Source of the DNA: Pleurotus djamor
Taxonomy: Eukaryota > Basidiomycota > Agaricomycetes > Agaricales > Pleurotaceae
Reading direction: 5' to 3'
DNA length: 46,943 bases
NCBI GenBank assembly: GCA_029747585.1
Contig: JAPEVF010000346.1
Coordinates: 1-46,943 of the forward strand
The translations under genes and the position numbers were made by a program. A model generated the notes under the pieces. That model saw only the letters and a list, made by a program, of their open reading frames with translations. It was not told the origin of the DNA and ran no database searches. Of this stretch, positions 9,869 to 23,500 are shown in pieces; position 1 is the stretch's first letter; the number at the start of each line of letters is the position of its first letter.

Positions 9869-11469
9869 CGTAAATCTGAATGGATTGGTACCGTGGCGGC
9901 TCAATACTCATCCATCCTACCAATCCGTGTATTCGACATCACGACAAGCTCCTTCGTGACACGAAGCGAAGTCCGTAATTCGATCGTAGCGCAACTCACT
10001 CAAGCCTTTAAAACCACCACAGCGCCCATAACGGACGATGAAATCGAAGAATTCAAGCGCGATATCAATGACTTTGCTGAGTTGAAGACACGATTTGCCA
10101 TCCTGTCGCACACATGGGGCGCAAAGGAACTTACCTACAGGGGCGTAATGGAAGGCCGACAAAGTCTTACGGATGACCAGAAGTTCACGGGCCTTCGTCA
10201 AAACGCAGAGACGTACAAATGCCGATATATCTGGATGGACTCGGTCTGCATCGACAAGTCGAGCAGCAGCGAGTTGGACGAGTCGATTAGGTCCATGTAC
10301 GCATGGTACGCGTCCGCCTACGTGTGCTTCGTGCATCTGCAGAACACTCCGGAAGACTGGTGGTTGCGTCGTGGGTGGACACTACAGGAGCTTCTTGCAC
10401 CCAAGCGGTTGGTCTTTTTCAATGACTACTGGCGGAGAAGATTTCAAATCGAGCAGGATCAGGGTGAATTTGATATTGACAAGACATCTGAGGGTTGTCG
10501 ACTGGGACTCAGGCAACTACAAATACATCAAATTCGGTCGTCCTGTCATGACGCCGCTTCCGTTGAGCGCAGCGCATATGACCTTTGGAGTGTGGATTTC
10601 ACCCAACTTGGTAAAGAGAGGTTATCATTTTGGATGCATGAGTATAATCATACCGGTGAGTACTCTAGAGGATACTCCTTTCATGATGCAGTCTCCTAAG
10701 TTTGACGTCCCTCCACACAGAGATATCTGCACTTGACTTGTTCATGTATGAACCTTCGGCAGCAAATGCTCGTAGGATCTTTTCTTACTTGATGGATCGC
10801 GAAACAACGGTCCCTGAGGACTCGGCGTACTGTCTGGTTGGTTTGCTTGGGATTGTGCTTCCACCAGCTTACGGAGAAGGGAAGAATCAAGCGTTCTACC
10901 GTCTGCAATTGGCATGTGCGGAGAGGAGTAATGATCGCACTTTATTCCTCTGGGGAGGCTGCCCTCCGTCAGACTTTAATTCGATGCTCCCCAGCAATCC
11001 CATTACTCGCCCTCGCTGCCCTGTCAGGTGCGATGTGACATACGTCTACCATAATCGCCTGAGTGACGAACTTCTATGGAGAGCCATCCACCCTCATGGA
11101 GTCTCTCAATCCTTGGTCGACCACACTTTTGCGTTCACCAATGGTGGACTTCGCATTTCTGTGATTCTACATGACTGCTGGCGCATATCCAAAAGCAGCT
11201 TCATTGCGAGGGACCACCCGGATATCGTGCTTTCTGTATGGGGCGTTGATGACACTCTGCCCTCCTCTTCCATATTCAAACTCGCCATCTTGGGCACGCA
11301 TGGATGCAATCTACCCGGTCATTGTCAAGCTTTTACTGTCATCCTTCTGAAATGTGGCCCAAGCAACATCCCTCAATATCGTCGAGTCTCGTGGGACATG
11401 TTCAATGATGCCCTACCTCCACTGGATTTTCTTCTTTCGCGTGCTCCGGAGATTGTATACATCGTGTAA
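9869..11469 (+). CDS. HET-domain protein 1
   Basis: Exons are 9869-10655 and 10721-11469, joined by a 65-nt phase-1 intron (GTGAGT ... CACAG); about 511 aa plus a missing N-terminal exon. HET-domain landmarks are FAILSHTWG (about residue 75), WMDSVCIDKSSSSELDESI (about 121) and RGWTLQELLAPKRLVFF (about 168). A second conserved part follows, like the DUF8212-type region seen after HET in Agaricomycetes: YEPSAANARRIFSYL, TTVPEDSAYCLVGLLG and YGEGKNQAFYRLQLACAER. The tail ends APEIVYIV. HET domains act in fungal non-self recognition and cell death at heterokaryon incompatibility; a specific role here is inferred. No in-frame ATG lies between the stop at 9866 and the conserved start, so a TTTTAG acceptor at 9863-9868 and an upstream first exon are likely. 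Confidence 0.85.
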
Positions 11470-14400
11470 AAGTGGGGTTCCCGGCCCGTTCTTATTTGAA
11501 AGGTCTGTCGGCGTAAACGGTATGTTTATCGCAGGCCAGTATGTTGGTTTAGGTCTGAGGTAAGATGTAAATGAAGATGAAGGCTGGTATCGTACCAAGA
11601 CAACGAAGACGGACGTGAAAAGAATAGAATAGTTAATTTGGAACTCCATGATATCCGGCAGAAGTATAGCTTCTCGGAAATGTATTAGAAAGAATTCAAA
11701 GCAAGCCTGGGGTGTGAGCAGAGACAGCGTAAACACGGTCCATGGTATAGAATACAACAAGCCATTAAAACAGGGATGTAAGTGGATGATCGGGAGAAAG
11801 GAAGAACCACTGGCCAGAATCCGCGAGCCCGATGACGAATACAGGATGGGTCACCAACGTCCCAGAACAGCTTGGCTGTCTACCCTATTCACGATGGTGG
11901 AGAGATGGGCATTGCATTCCCAGTCCTAGGACGACCATTCTTCCTCTTATTCATCCATATGCGCGCCCAAACCCAGGTCTTCTGTCTCATCCACCATGAA
12001 GAAATGTCAAGGAGCGTCGCCAGCCACAATCCGACGTTTGTTCCATACCAGACGATGGCTACGCGTGATGACGACGACGAAGTGCTCTTGAAGATGGGCT
12101 GGTACCGACATGGTTTTCCGTGGTGTCGAGAGCAAAGTCACTCCAACGACCAACAAGTGCGGCCCATGAATAGCAGGGATAGAACCGAGTGGGGAGGATT
12201 GAATTATTTGGAGGAGAGAAAATTCACGCAAGGGGGCGGAAAGAAAGTGAGGAGGAAAGAAAGTGCGAGAGGCTGGAGGAAGGTATCCCCAAGGCTGTCC
12301 CATGGTACGCTATCATTGTATCAACCATTGTCGGGCGGGTAAGAGGTATATATCCAGGTCGCAGGATGGATGCCTGCTTGATGATGACTCCTTCAAGGGT
12401 AGATCGAAGGGGTAGTACATTGATTGCAAACACGGCTCGTGAAGGTAGACCCATGGGACAACGATTTACGATTTTGATGACGGACGGGCGCTAAAAATGG
12501 GCAAGTGTTCTTGAAAACGGCGGCGGTCGTATCGAAAGCGGGCTATGTTGGTGCGAAACCTTCTTCGTCGTGCCTTCTCTTTCTTCTTCCACCTTTACCT
12601 CTGCCTCTATCGCCGGCTGCTCCACTCTAGCTCCAACGCAATGACCAGCAACCGTCGAACCATCTCCAACAGCATCCGGCACACAGGTGACACCGACCCA
12701 CCCAAGGCTCATCACGCAGCACGATAACCCGAGCAGGGTATATGATCCACCAGGAGACGACCACCAAGGGGGACGAGGAACAAAAGTCTTGATAACAAAC
12801 GGAAGTGAACCATGGAAGAATTGGGAGGGTGGACGAATGGGGATGCGCGTGAAGGACACGATGAGGGGATGACATTGTCGCCTGAATCCCGGGGGCGGAA
12901 CCCTGTTCTAAATCCAGAAACACGAACGCAGAACGTCGGCTTGCTGCTACGGATGTCCTTCCGAATAGATGCATGTACGGGCTGGGAGCGTCATCGACTT
13001 GTTGAAAAGTGTTCTCGTTGTGACCGGTGTCGTCTGACCCTCTAGTGCAATCCCGCTCACAGTGAGTAACGATTTTGATAGCGTCAGGGCGACCGTGCGA
13101 GGAGTGGCTTTTCGAAGAACGAGGGGCGGGTATATGGGGGTATGGCGTAGACGGTAGGCGACAAGGAGAGACGGATTTGCAGGGTGACGAGCGTGTCGAA
13201 GAGGGAGGAAAAGATGTGTGAAATATTTTTTCTTCTCTTTTTCTTTGCGGTTACCTCGCGCTCCAGCTTGAACATCTCTCAGAGACGAAAAAGCATCGTG
13301 AGCACCTCCCGTTTCCCACTAGAATGGTCCAATCCCACAACCCGATCCAACACGCCACCGAGGGCAGAGAGGGTGGAGTTTTGACAACGCTCAGCGTTAC
13401 GCTAGTAAAGGAGCGATGGGCGAAGAGAGAGGGCTTGGAGAAGTCGCTAACGGGATCGCTGCTACGCAGAGTATGAGAAGGGGAAGGAGGAAGATTTGGT
13501 ATACAGCTTACCCTTCGTCACTTTGACACTACTGTGGTTCGTAGTCAGCTGGAAAACGTTTGCGCCTCCCTAGCATCGAGTGGATAGACTTGACGGCAAG
13601 GTGTGAGAAGCGGTTGTAGCTTCTGGTTTCAGCGCACAGACGGTGGGGATAGAAACGTTGACGTGGGTGGTCGCGAGGTCTTGAGCTTTGAGTCTCAAAC
13701 ATTTGATCTTCGTGGCAGGAAGGGAGCTGCTTTGATTCATATGATGTCTGAAAGTCGTCATGGCGGTGTGAGAAGGAAAGCTCGTCGAAAAAGAACTACA
13801 AAGACAGCGGGCGCGAAGTAAGAGAAAGATCCGAGAAAGAGAGTGTATTGACTCACAGGCATTCCAGCATAGCGTCTGCTTCTTGAGCGGCGGTACTCGA
13901 TTTCAAGGAGCCGAATATCACCTCTCACCGGTCACAAGTGAGGAAGGTGGGCTCATCACTCCTCTAGAGGGAGATTCACCGTCGAAGTGAGCCAAAGTCC
14001 AAGACAGACACCCAATCCCGCGCTTACCGCATCCTGCGTAGATCAGAGCGAGGCTCAAGTTATCAAGGTGCATTCTAAAAGGTACGTTGGGCTGGACTGC
14101 GTCGCGGTCGTGTTGGTCGTCCGTGGTAGCAAATGCCTGTGGCTATGCTGACCACTTTGCACCAAATAAACCGGCGCTATTCACTGGCGCTTGTCAACTT
14201 CATTCTAACTTCTCGTTTCTTTTATTCTCAATGAACGACGTAAACGCGAGTCACTCCCTCAAGGCCTCAAGGCCTCACTGGTGACTCCGAAAGTCCTTCT
14301 GTGTCTACTTACCCATGCTCCCTCATTTTAGAACCGTCACTACTCGGCTGGCTGAATATCTAAAATTTTGAATGACTGACGTTCCTCCTGTTCCAAGTTT

Positions 14401-15279
14401 TCCGTCCTGGATCAGCACGCTCTGAACGCTCTACTCTGAAAAAAGGGTGTGTGACCGAATAATCCACTTGGACTTCGAATATACACTCATCTATGGGTAC
14501 GTCCCACCCAGCCGTCTGAATGTAATGATCTTTCGCAAGGTGTCGGTGTTGCCGAAATCAAGAACAAACCCCACATACCAAATGCAATCTTTGTGTCTCT
14601 TACTTGACTCTGGTAAGGCACGAGCAAAGTGGGCCAATCTCATCCTATTTGTTTCCTTGCTGACTTCGACTTTTCTAGATCTTCCTTTCGGCTGGACATG
14701 AGCTCAAAAATGGGCTATTTCGTTTCGTTCACAAGCGAACGGTAGCTTCAAACACTTTTGCTGTCATTGTACCCGTTTCACGATGTCCAGTCAAGTTCCA
14801 TTACGAATGCAGCCAGGCTTGTAACATGCTCATCAACACGGTCAACCTCTCAAGACACCGCATGGAGAAACCTTACTACACGTCGGAGCTGCTTTCTCTC
14901 CTTTTGACTTTCCGGCTCTCGGCTGTCATATGAAAAGCTCTCTAACGCCCCCACGCGACCCGCTAATGCGTCATTCCTTCTGGATGATACGTCGCTCTAA
15001 GACAACGGTCGAACATTGATGTCGAAGCCATTGAAGAACCGAGCAGCTCAGGTAATACACAGCCTCCTCAGTAGAGAATGCCAATCAAATCGGCGAGATG
15101 ATCTCGAATCAAGGGACTTGTATGCGGACTTGATCCTCTGCGTAGCGCTGTTGGAATCTATGCTGCATCAGGATAGCGGATGAACTCTTCACCACATTAG
15201 GATTGCTGTGGAAAACGTGGTCAACCTGTGAGTAAATCACCTCTCTCACTCACACACACCCTTCAGAGTTTCGTAACTG
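11470..15279. other. Region without a recognised gene
   Basis: I find no frame with a recognisable domain on either strand. Several overlapping short frames around 11870-12970 do not agree on one strand, and those at 13080-13820 are short and low in complexity. There is a small direct repeat (CTCAAGGC twice) at about 14261-14276. The DNA between HET genes 1 and 2 may be decayed genes or long regulatory sequence. Confidence 0.3.
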
Positions 15280-16947
15280 ATGACATTCAAATATCAGCTC
15301 CAAACGCCCGGCAACGAGCTAGTGACATTTCCCCTACCGCCAATGAGCCAGACACCCAGTTTTACGTGCCTGTTCGTGAGTCGTTCCTTATGTTACAGTA
15401 CTTATGGTCCATTGAATCTCCTTTCAGCCCGCACAGCGCTCACTCGCACCGGTTTTCGACTGGTGGTCACGCGCTAAAACTGATTATATTCAGATTGCAG
15501 TCGCCAGACAGTTGTATCTTTTCCCTGTCTGTGTATATGACACTGAAACCAACTCTTTCGTTACTCGAGGCCAAGTGCGGAATCTTGTCATGTCCTCACT
15601 TACAGACCCTCTCCAATATGTGCATGAGGGTAATCTAGAGGCTCTCAAACCTCAGGTTGACTCACTCATCGAGCTTTCCACCCGATTTGCCATCATCTCA
15701 CACACATGGGACTCAACCGAGCTCTCGTACAAGGCAGTCATGGAAGGCCGCCAATGTCTTGATGACGATCCGAAGTTCACGGGACTTTGTAAAACGGCAA
15801 CAGCGTACAAATGTCGCTATGTCTGGATGGACTCCGTCTGCATCGACAAGTCGAGCAGCAGCGAACTTGATGAGTCGATCAGCTCCATGTTTACGTGGTA
15901 CCAGAATGCCTATGTATGTTTTGTATACCTCCCCGACACGGATGCCCATGGGTTTCTACACAGCCAATGGCTCGCTCGTGGATGGACGTTACAAGAACTC
16001 TTAGCGTCTCGACGGATCGTCTTCTTCAAAGCGGACTGGAGTAGGCTGTACCCTGAAATGTCGCGTCGGGAGAGACGTTTTCGCGGATTTGACCTTATAA
16101 AGGGATCGGAGGAAGACAGACATATCTCATGCATCCGAGGATATGTTTGCTATGCAAGTGGTACGTTCGAATTGACTGCTCCCTTGTGACGCTGATACGG
16201 ACTCATCTAGGCATCTCAAGCTCAGATCTACGCAACTATGAGCCCTCAGCGCAAAATGCTCGGAGGGTATTCACATATATGAATGGTCGATCAACCACGG
16301 TTCCTGAAGACTCTGCGTACTGTCTACTGGGCCTGCTGGGAATTGTCCTTCATATTTCATATGGAGAAGGAGAAGACCAGGCTCTCTACCGTCTACAAGT
16401 AGCTTGCGCAGAGCGAAGCAACGACCGTAGCATATTCTTCTCTGAACCTCGAGAAACATCAAGATTCAACTCCATGCTCCCCCGAAATCCCTTCCTTGAT
16501 CTTCCCCTTCTAGAACCCTGTTGTTCTGCCGGCTCAGAGGAGTCCCTAAGCGACAGGCATCTCTGGAACCATATCGACGTCTCCCGTGATCATGTCGACC
16601 ACACTTTCACGTTCACCAACGGAGGCCTTCGCATTTCCTCGATACTGCACGATTGCACACGGTTATCAACGACGAAGTTCTTTCTGAACGGCCTTTCCAA
16701 TACCAAATTTTGTGTTCAGGATGTCACAAGAAATCTGCCCTCCCCTCCGCAATTTAAACTCGCTGTGATTGGGACATATGGCTGTGATCTTCCCGGTCAT
16801 TCTAGGGCTTTTGTAATGGTACTTCATAAATGCGGTCCCAAGAACATCCCTCAATATCGTCGTGTTTCGGGAAAGGTCTTTCGCGAAGACCTACCATCAA
16901 CGGATTCGCTGCTTTCGCGCGCTCCAGAGACAGTGTACATTGTGTAA
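15280..16947 (+). CDS. HET-domain protein 2
   Basis: There are three exons: 15280-15375, 15428-16160 and 16211-16947, 521 aa, close to the 525 aa of HET protein 3. The first ATG after an in-frame TAA (15274) opens MTFKYQLQTPGNELVTF. A phase-0 intron (GTGAGT ... TTTCAG, 52 nt) joins to PAQRSLAPVFDWWSRAK. The HET landmarks are FAIISHTWDS (about residue 119), WMDSVCIDKSSSSELDESI (about 164) and RGWTLQELLASRRIVFF (about 215). A 50-nt phase-1 intron sits at the same site as in HET genes 1 and 3. The C-terminal region has YEPSAQNARRVFTYM, TTVPEDSAYCLLGLLGIVL and YGEGEDQALYRLQVACAER, and the tail ends APETVYIV. The linker after the HET core is shorter than in protein 3. A role in non-self recognition is inferred from the family. 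Confidence 0.88.
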
Positions 16948-17274
16948 TTTGCGGTGAGTTTCCCGTTTCAACATCGTGCGAGAAATATCCCGATAATGGA
17001 AGCAATCCACTTACTTGTAATCATCCTGGAAGCGTAGCTGTGGCAGTGGTACGCACAAGACAAAAGGTCAATCAAAGATGATGACACATTTGGTATAAAA
17101 CTGTTAAGTCTCCGAAGAGAAAAATAGGCCAATAGTAGTGATGGAATACAACCAACCATTTCGTATTGGAGGACGCAAACAGAACACAATGAGTGCTACG
17201 AGAGACGCAATGTATGTAGCTGAACGGGAGAGAAGTACTGCCACACATCCGAGGTAAACACGCCTACTGTTGTG
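16948..17274. other. Intergenic region between convergent HET gene 2 and the DUF2235-WD40 gene
   Basis: This is 327 bp of 3' flanking sequence for two convergent genes. I see no gene, repeat or clear terminator. Confidence 0.5.
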
Positions 17275-20200
17275 TCAAGCACCTTGCTCGCGGTCGTCAA
17301 TATTGCCTGGATCTACATCCCACAGATGGAGACCACCATTGTATGCTCCAGATACTAGTCGTTTTCCATCGGCAGAGAAAGCAAGTGACTCGATGCGGGA
17401 GTCAATATTGAAATGCCACACCAAGCGTTCCCATGTCTCGCAGTCCCAACACTGTATCTCCCCATCGATACTCCCAGTGGCGAGTACATTTCCATCCGGT
17501 CGGAAAGCCATACACACCACTTTATCACGATGGGTCTCGAAACCGTCAGCGAATCTCTGTTCGCCAGCATCCCAAACCTTCACACTTCCCGTAGTGAAGT
17601 CTCCATTAGCCCCGCCAATGACTAGTTGATCTTTAGTAGGACTCCAGGCAAGGTCGAGAACCCGGTCCTGAGAGCTGTTAGCTCGCGAATCCTGCAATCT
17701 ACAGAGTTCCACACTTTCACAGTGGATATGCCATGACGGAATGCCAGCCAACAGCCGTCCCGCGAGACAGCAATATGTCGTATGATGTCGTCGCCACCTT
17801 TGAAAGCGCTTGATATGCTCCATTGATTGTCCTCTGAACAGGTCCAAACAGTAATCCATTGGTTCCGATCCCCTGAAACCAAGATTCGGTGATTGTAGGA
17901 TACGCAAAGGGAGTCTATTTGACGATGAGGGGTTGAAAAGTATGGTTCTTCGTTAGTCCCTTCAGGGTCCAAAGTTTTGAGTTGGGAATGAGGGAAGGCC
18001 GTGATTTGAAAGACATTTATCAGGCCCTGTATAGCGGAGGCAACGAGCGACCCGTCCTGAGGGATGATTGAAAAAACTCCCTGAAGTTCCGCGATCTTTG
18101 AAACGTTCTGGGCTGAACCTCTCCAAACGTGGACATAGGTGCTCTTGCCACGGTGCACATTGATCCTCATCTCCTTGACAATTGTCTCCCAGATTACGGG
18201 ATCTTCAATAGTGAAGATAACCTGATCCGGGTCCCCCTCGCAGAACGCAGCACTTTGGATAGGAACGTCGCACGTCCACGTCCTCAACAACGCTAGAAAG
18301 GACCAGATTGGCAGTGAGCGGTGGGTAGGAAACCAGAGGAATCAGGAATGTCATACCCAGCTTTTGAAACACTTCTCGGAGGTGTTCTTCGTCAAAGCGA
18401 CAGTTGTTCCAGATGGGTAAGACCCAATCATAGATTTCCTTCGCTCGAAGACGTTGACCTGCCACTTCGAAACGCTCGACCTTCAAGCGCAATCGTTCTA
18501 GAAGACGGACCAGCGTAACCTTGGTCTTCTCTCCCAGCGTCGCCTGGTGGTCCACTGCAACATCCAGCGCTACTGAAATGGCAGCGCTGGCGCTAGGAAC
18601 CTCTAACAGAGAGGCATGTCGGTATTGCGCAGAAAGACCGAGGTACACGCCATCGCCCAAGAAGTCGTGGATTGTGGAGAGAATGGCCTGGAACTCACTT
18701 GTATCCCCACTCAGACCAGCAGCGCAAAGCTTTGTTGATATGTCGAGCAAGGCCTGAATCGATGGAGAGCCCATTTCATACGGATCTTTCTCGATGAAGC
18801 TTGGTAGAGCGTAGGACGGCAAAGTGAGAAGGTTGTCCCACGACGTGAGCTCGAATGTCGCAGGGAGTTTAGCTTTCGGTGTGTATTTCAGTTGGTACCT
18901 GATAGTCTTGTCGTCGTTGGTTATCTCTTCGGCACTACGGCGTAGCTGATCGATCACGGACTGATGTATCAGCTGACCGTTGTGGATTTGTCGCCCAGCT
19001 GCGAGATGAAGACTGAGAGAACATAAGTAAGAGGTCACGGGTATCAGCTCTCGGAGAAGAGAACGAGTACTCACGCCCACTTGGTGCTGCGCTCGTCCTT
19101 GTAGGACAGACAGCGGAAAGGGAGGAACTCTAAGAATCTCCACCCCGCTGTGAGGGAGTTGCTGAACTGTGGCAGTGTCCACGTCCCATGAAAAGCGTCG
19201 ATACGAAGGCCACGGTTCGTAGCTTCGTAAGTCATCCACCTAAGAGCGGCTACGAAGTTCTCTAGATCTTCATTCGGGATGTTACCCCCACCGCTTTTTG
19301 GAAACACACAAATGACCGTAAGCACCGAATCTCGAAAGCCAGACCCAAGGACTCACATATCTGAATGCGTACCAGCAAACCATACTTCCTTAACATCTCC
19401 TCTATCTCCTTCCCGTGGTCCCATCCCACCATTTGCGTACTCTGGAAGGAATTTCACACGTCGTTCATCCAGCGCCAGGGCGTGACGGAATGAACAAACA
19501 TGTCCCATGCCTGAGACGGTCTCAGGGAAGGATCTCCCCCGAAAGACGCCAATGGATGAGACGGTATCCCTAACGTACGGTCATTATTCCTTAAATAGCA
19601 GTGAAGTTGTTAAGAGGACGGACCAGCACCCGACAAAATGTACCTTGACATTTTTATGACACAGGGAAGCTTTGAACTTGTCGCACAGCTTCTTTTCCTT
19701 CCTATCTCGAGACGTTCGCGCCCTCTTAGACGATTTTCCTTCGTGATCCTTGACTGATGTGTATAGTTCATACGCACTATGAATGCGATGAGCTCAGTGG
19801 AATGAGCGGTCAAATGAAGCGACGTACAATGGGATTTGACTCTTATTCCCCTTATGGAGAAGGCCAACCGTCTCTATCATTCCAGCGATTACGCGGACCT
19901 GATATGCTCCTCTGGAGAAACCTAGTTATAACGTAGTTGAGTGACCTCAAAAAGGAATAGCGAAGAGACGGGGTAAATACCAAAGAGAAAAATCCGATCA
20001 CCAACCATGTAATTCTCTGACAGCCACTCGTACGCTGCGTGAACAATGGTTTCGAAATGCCTGGACAGGCATACGCATTAGGTGAATTCCGGCAAGAGTT
20101 AGAATGGGCATGACTCGTACCAGGCGATCGCGGTATCAATCTTGTGATCAAGCCACTGCTTGATGTACTGCCACTTCAACGATGGCCGCGCGTACGTCCC

Positions 20201-20507
20201 AATACCACTATTGTAGTAAACGCGCTGTCGCTCATCTTTGATGATCCGGCTAAAAATCTCGACTACGTTGGTACTCTGACTCAAACTCTGGATCAGTAAT
20301 CATGAGCTGGAAGGACTTTAATCGGGGACTCACGTATAAACTGAACTGATTCGACGTTCCATCGAGATTAACGACGAGGTTTCGACCTGCATCTGATGCA
20401 TCGTCGTGTGGACAGCCATCTGGTAGGGATGATGTTTCTCGTCCCGATTCCGTAGGGTCGGGCTCAAGGATTGGTGGTAATGGGGTGAAGCCAGCGGAGG
20501 GCTTCAT
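17275..20507 (-). CDS. DUF2235 hydrolase-WD40 repeat protein
   Basis: Nine exons, read 20507 to 17275, with consistent phases: 20507-20334, 20287-20121, 20060-19981, 19921-19828, 19776-19624, 19569-19357, 19293-19075, 19012-18357, 18292-17275; about 912 aa. The N-terminal half is a DUF2235 alpha/beta-hydrolase domain (related to Tle1-type phospholipases): NLVVNLDGTSNQF (about residue 45), NSGIGTYA (about 85), the nucleophile elbow GFSRGA (about 141), FRHALALDERRVKFLPEY and HSDIGGG (about 292). A helical middle leads to at least four WD40-like repeats at the C-terminus, such as SVKVWDA, LATGSIDGEIQCWDC and GGLHLWDV. The catalytic motifs are intact. The one problem is a frame break at 17702-17668: either a 35-nt intron (GTAGAT ... 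CTCAG) or a 1-nt indel. Substrate and role are unknown. Confidence 0.85.
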
Positions 20508-23500
20508 GCTGGAAGCAGTGGAGACCCACAGATGATTGTCAAGAGGGAAGTATTTGGGGGAATAGTCCCAAAGCGAGGAATAAAACGCATATTTGTATTC
20601 ATCAATCCTTTACACACGAGGGGACCTCTATGGGAGACGAAGCGAATCCTGGTCCATCCCCCACCTGGGAAATGTCAGACACAACGCCGTGATTGGGTGA
20701 ACAGCAGATGCAAGATCGATATCCCCGAGTTCTAAGTCTTGATCGGTGCAATGGGAAAATGTCTCATCGATGACAATGTGCATCTGTGGGTCCTAGTGGG
20801 TCCGTTCTGCTGCTGCAAGACAATGTCAGAATATTCGCGGCGAAAGGGAAGAAAGACTGTGTCAGAAAACGTACGGGTATACTCTAGGGCGGTGTGAGCA
20901 TTCAGACAACACAACCTAAACTTCAAGCTTTGAATTTGAACTCTCGAGGCTAGACTGCGGAGACGGGAGTTGAAAAACGGCTGCTCAACGGTCATTCGTC
21001 CTGGATTCCCATGATGTAAGGTGTTCGACCTCGAGTAGAACTATCCAGCGGTTGGATGAAGACGTCGACATGGATTTAGGAGCCAAGGAAATACACAACG
21101 AAAACATTCGCTGGGTTCTACAGCAACGTCGCGGTTGCAACGGTTCGCAGGTTATATGAAAGAGTCCATGAAGACAGTACGGTGATTGGATCGTATGAAT
21201 GCAATGACCATGGTGCGGTGGGTGGGACAGACCGTGACGGGATACAGCGAGGAAGATCTAGCGTGTACAACTTCGTATTCGAGAATGTCCGTCATGGATC
21301 TAGTGGCAGGTGGGATCGAGAAGAGACATAACGGGATAACCAACAAGACACGGACATGGTAGGACGCCAAAGGAAAGAAACAGAGTCCAAAGAGGTCGAT
21401 GAGGAACGGTAGTTCGAATCGAGTCCAAGACCACCACATCCAGCGAAAGGTTAGGCTCCCGCGTCTGCAAAACCCAGCTAGCCCCCAATTGTTTTTGTGT
21501 GTCATGGGTCATGGGTCTTGGTTCCGTCCCGAGCCCAACCAGCTTTATGAGTCCAATTCCACCACGGCCGATTTTCCACCGCCATACGAAGCCATCTCGC
21601 TAAAATCCATAGTTTCGACAACTCCCGGCCGCGTTTCCAACCAGCGATCTTGAAGGCTGGCGGGCAGCGTTTTCCTTGATAGTCTCTTCATCTTGGGTGA
21701 CGGTAAACAATACGAGCCCTGCAAGTGACTGGGACGACTGTGTTGGTTGAAGACGCAGCTTCGACTAAACGAAGAGAGCGGCGGCGGAGAGGAAGCCTTG
21801 GAGGGTGAGGAGCGAGGGAACTCGTGGCCTGCGTCATGATAATATTATGGCTGGTTGCGAACCGAGATCCACTCATCTAGGCAGATATCGATCGCAGCCA
21901 GAACCATCAATTTGGGGTCTTGTATAGGTTAGGTCCCTCTGGAGATGGCGACGATGGTGACGCGGAAGATCGACAGAAACTCGATTGAAAGGAAGGAGGT
22001 GGGTAACCTGAGGGGATGGGGTATACAATGGGGAAGAAACCGAGGTTGATGGAGGTGTCGAAGAATCGCGTAGGCGGCGTACAATCATACCGCTGAAACT
22101 GGCGTGTATGAACTTCTTCGACTCCTTAGATCTTTTCATCGGCGTCACCTCCTCCTCCACCACCACCACCTCCATCCCATCCATCAGCAGCCGGATATTT
22201 GGGGGGCAACGAAACCGTCAGGTCACCACCGCACGCATCATGACCCACACAAGGACGATGCCAGTCCATGTACATCAGGGAAAGCCGGGTGGTAAGCGTC
22301 CGTCCACTCATGACGAAGGACTCGCACTGAAAAAGGAGCGAAGGGGCTCAACAGCAAGCGCAAGGAGCAAGAAGAACGCGACAAATGCAATAGCTAAGTA
22401 GACAAAAGTGAGGGGAGGAATTAGGTTGGAGGTAGATTGAAAGCAGCTTACAAGGGACAACCCCAAGTTCATACTCCCCTCGTTCACGCGAGCAGAGTAT
22501 ACCTCACGGCCATCCGGCTGAACAACCGGCAAGTGCCATCGTCGAGCCCCGAACTCCCAGGTATGCGCACCAGAGGTGGCTGCCGGAGATTTGCTTCATC
22601 GGGCCAGAATCAGTAGGAGAGCCGTTACCGCAGCGGCGATAGATAACTTCGAACTGGTTCAACTGGACTGAGGGTAAGTTTACGCAGGAGAAGAAGGATT
22701 TACGCGATGACTCACAGTTGTACGAGGGAAGAACGTTCCATCAGCAACATCCTCGGTGTTTTAATTCTCTTTCGACGGAGAGACGTTCGCGAAAGAGGAC
22801 GAAGGGAAGCTTCAAAAGTGTTTATTCCCCTCCGCGTTCGCTGCAGGAGAGCTGAAGGGGAAATTTTATTTTGAGCGTTCAATTCCGTACGCCGCGTCCA
22901 GCTCCATCGTTTTACGCATACAGAGGTTACGTGAAATATGCCGCAACTCTGCTGGAGGGACTGGTAGGGGAAGACTGAAAGATTTTACGGCGGTGGTTCG
23001 CTGGCAGACAAGATATGGGTGGCTGTGTGTTATGCTTTGTACACCAACTTCCGGAAGCCAAATAAGGCGGTGGTCCCTTCCACTCAACCTTTTCCCGTAT
23101 GCTCGGGCTTTCCATAAGAGCGAGCTCAAGTTGCAGGAAATAATTGCATACGCTTGATGCTTTTCATTAATTCGAGACGCGTCACTGACCTGTCTGTGGC
23201 CTTCTTCATTTTCAGGCCCTACCATGGACCTCCTCCCATTTGAACTCCAGTAAACGGTCGTCTTTCTCCATCTTGACGGCTTCTCAAGTACATATCACCT
23301 CAGGACTCCGTGTCTGAGTTCTCCATCCTTGGCCGCGTTCAACCTAGGTATGAAAAAGATGCCTACAAGATTCGCTCCGAATACTCGCTTTCAAAAGAGG
23401 TTCAAAAATACGCTTCCGTATCGAAGAATTTCTCCTTGCTCAACTGCTGCTCTCGTCTCTTGTAGCTCGTCTCCGTAGCTTGGGGAACTTGAACACACCC

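Noticed and set aside
21405..21430. GTTCGAATC as a tRNA T-loop
   Set aside because: No matching acceptor stem, D arm or anticodon arm around it.
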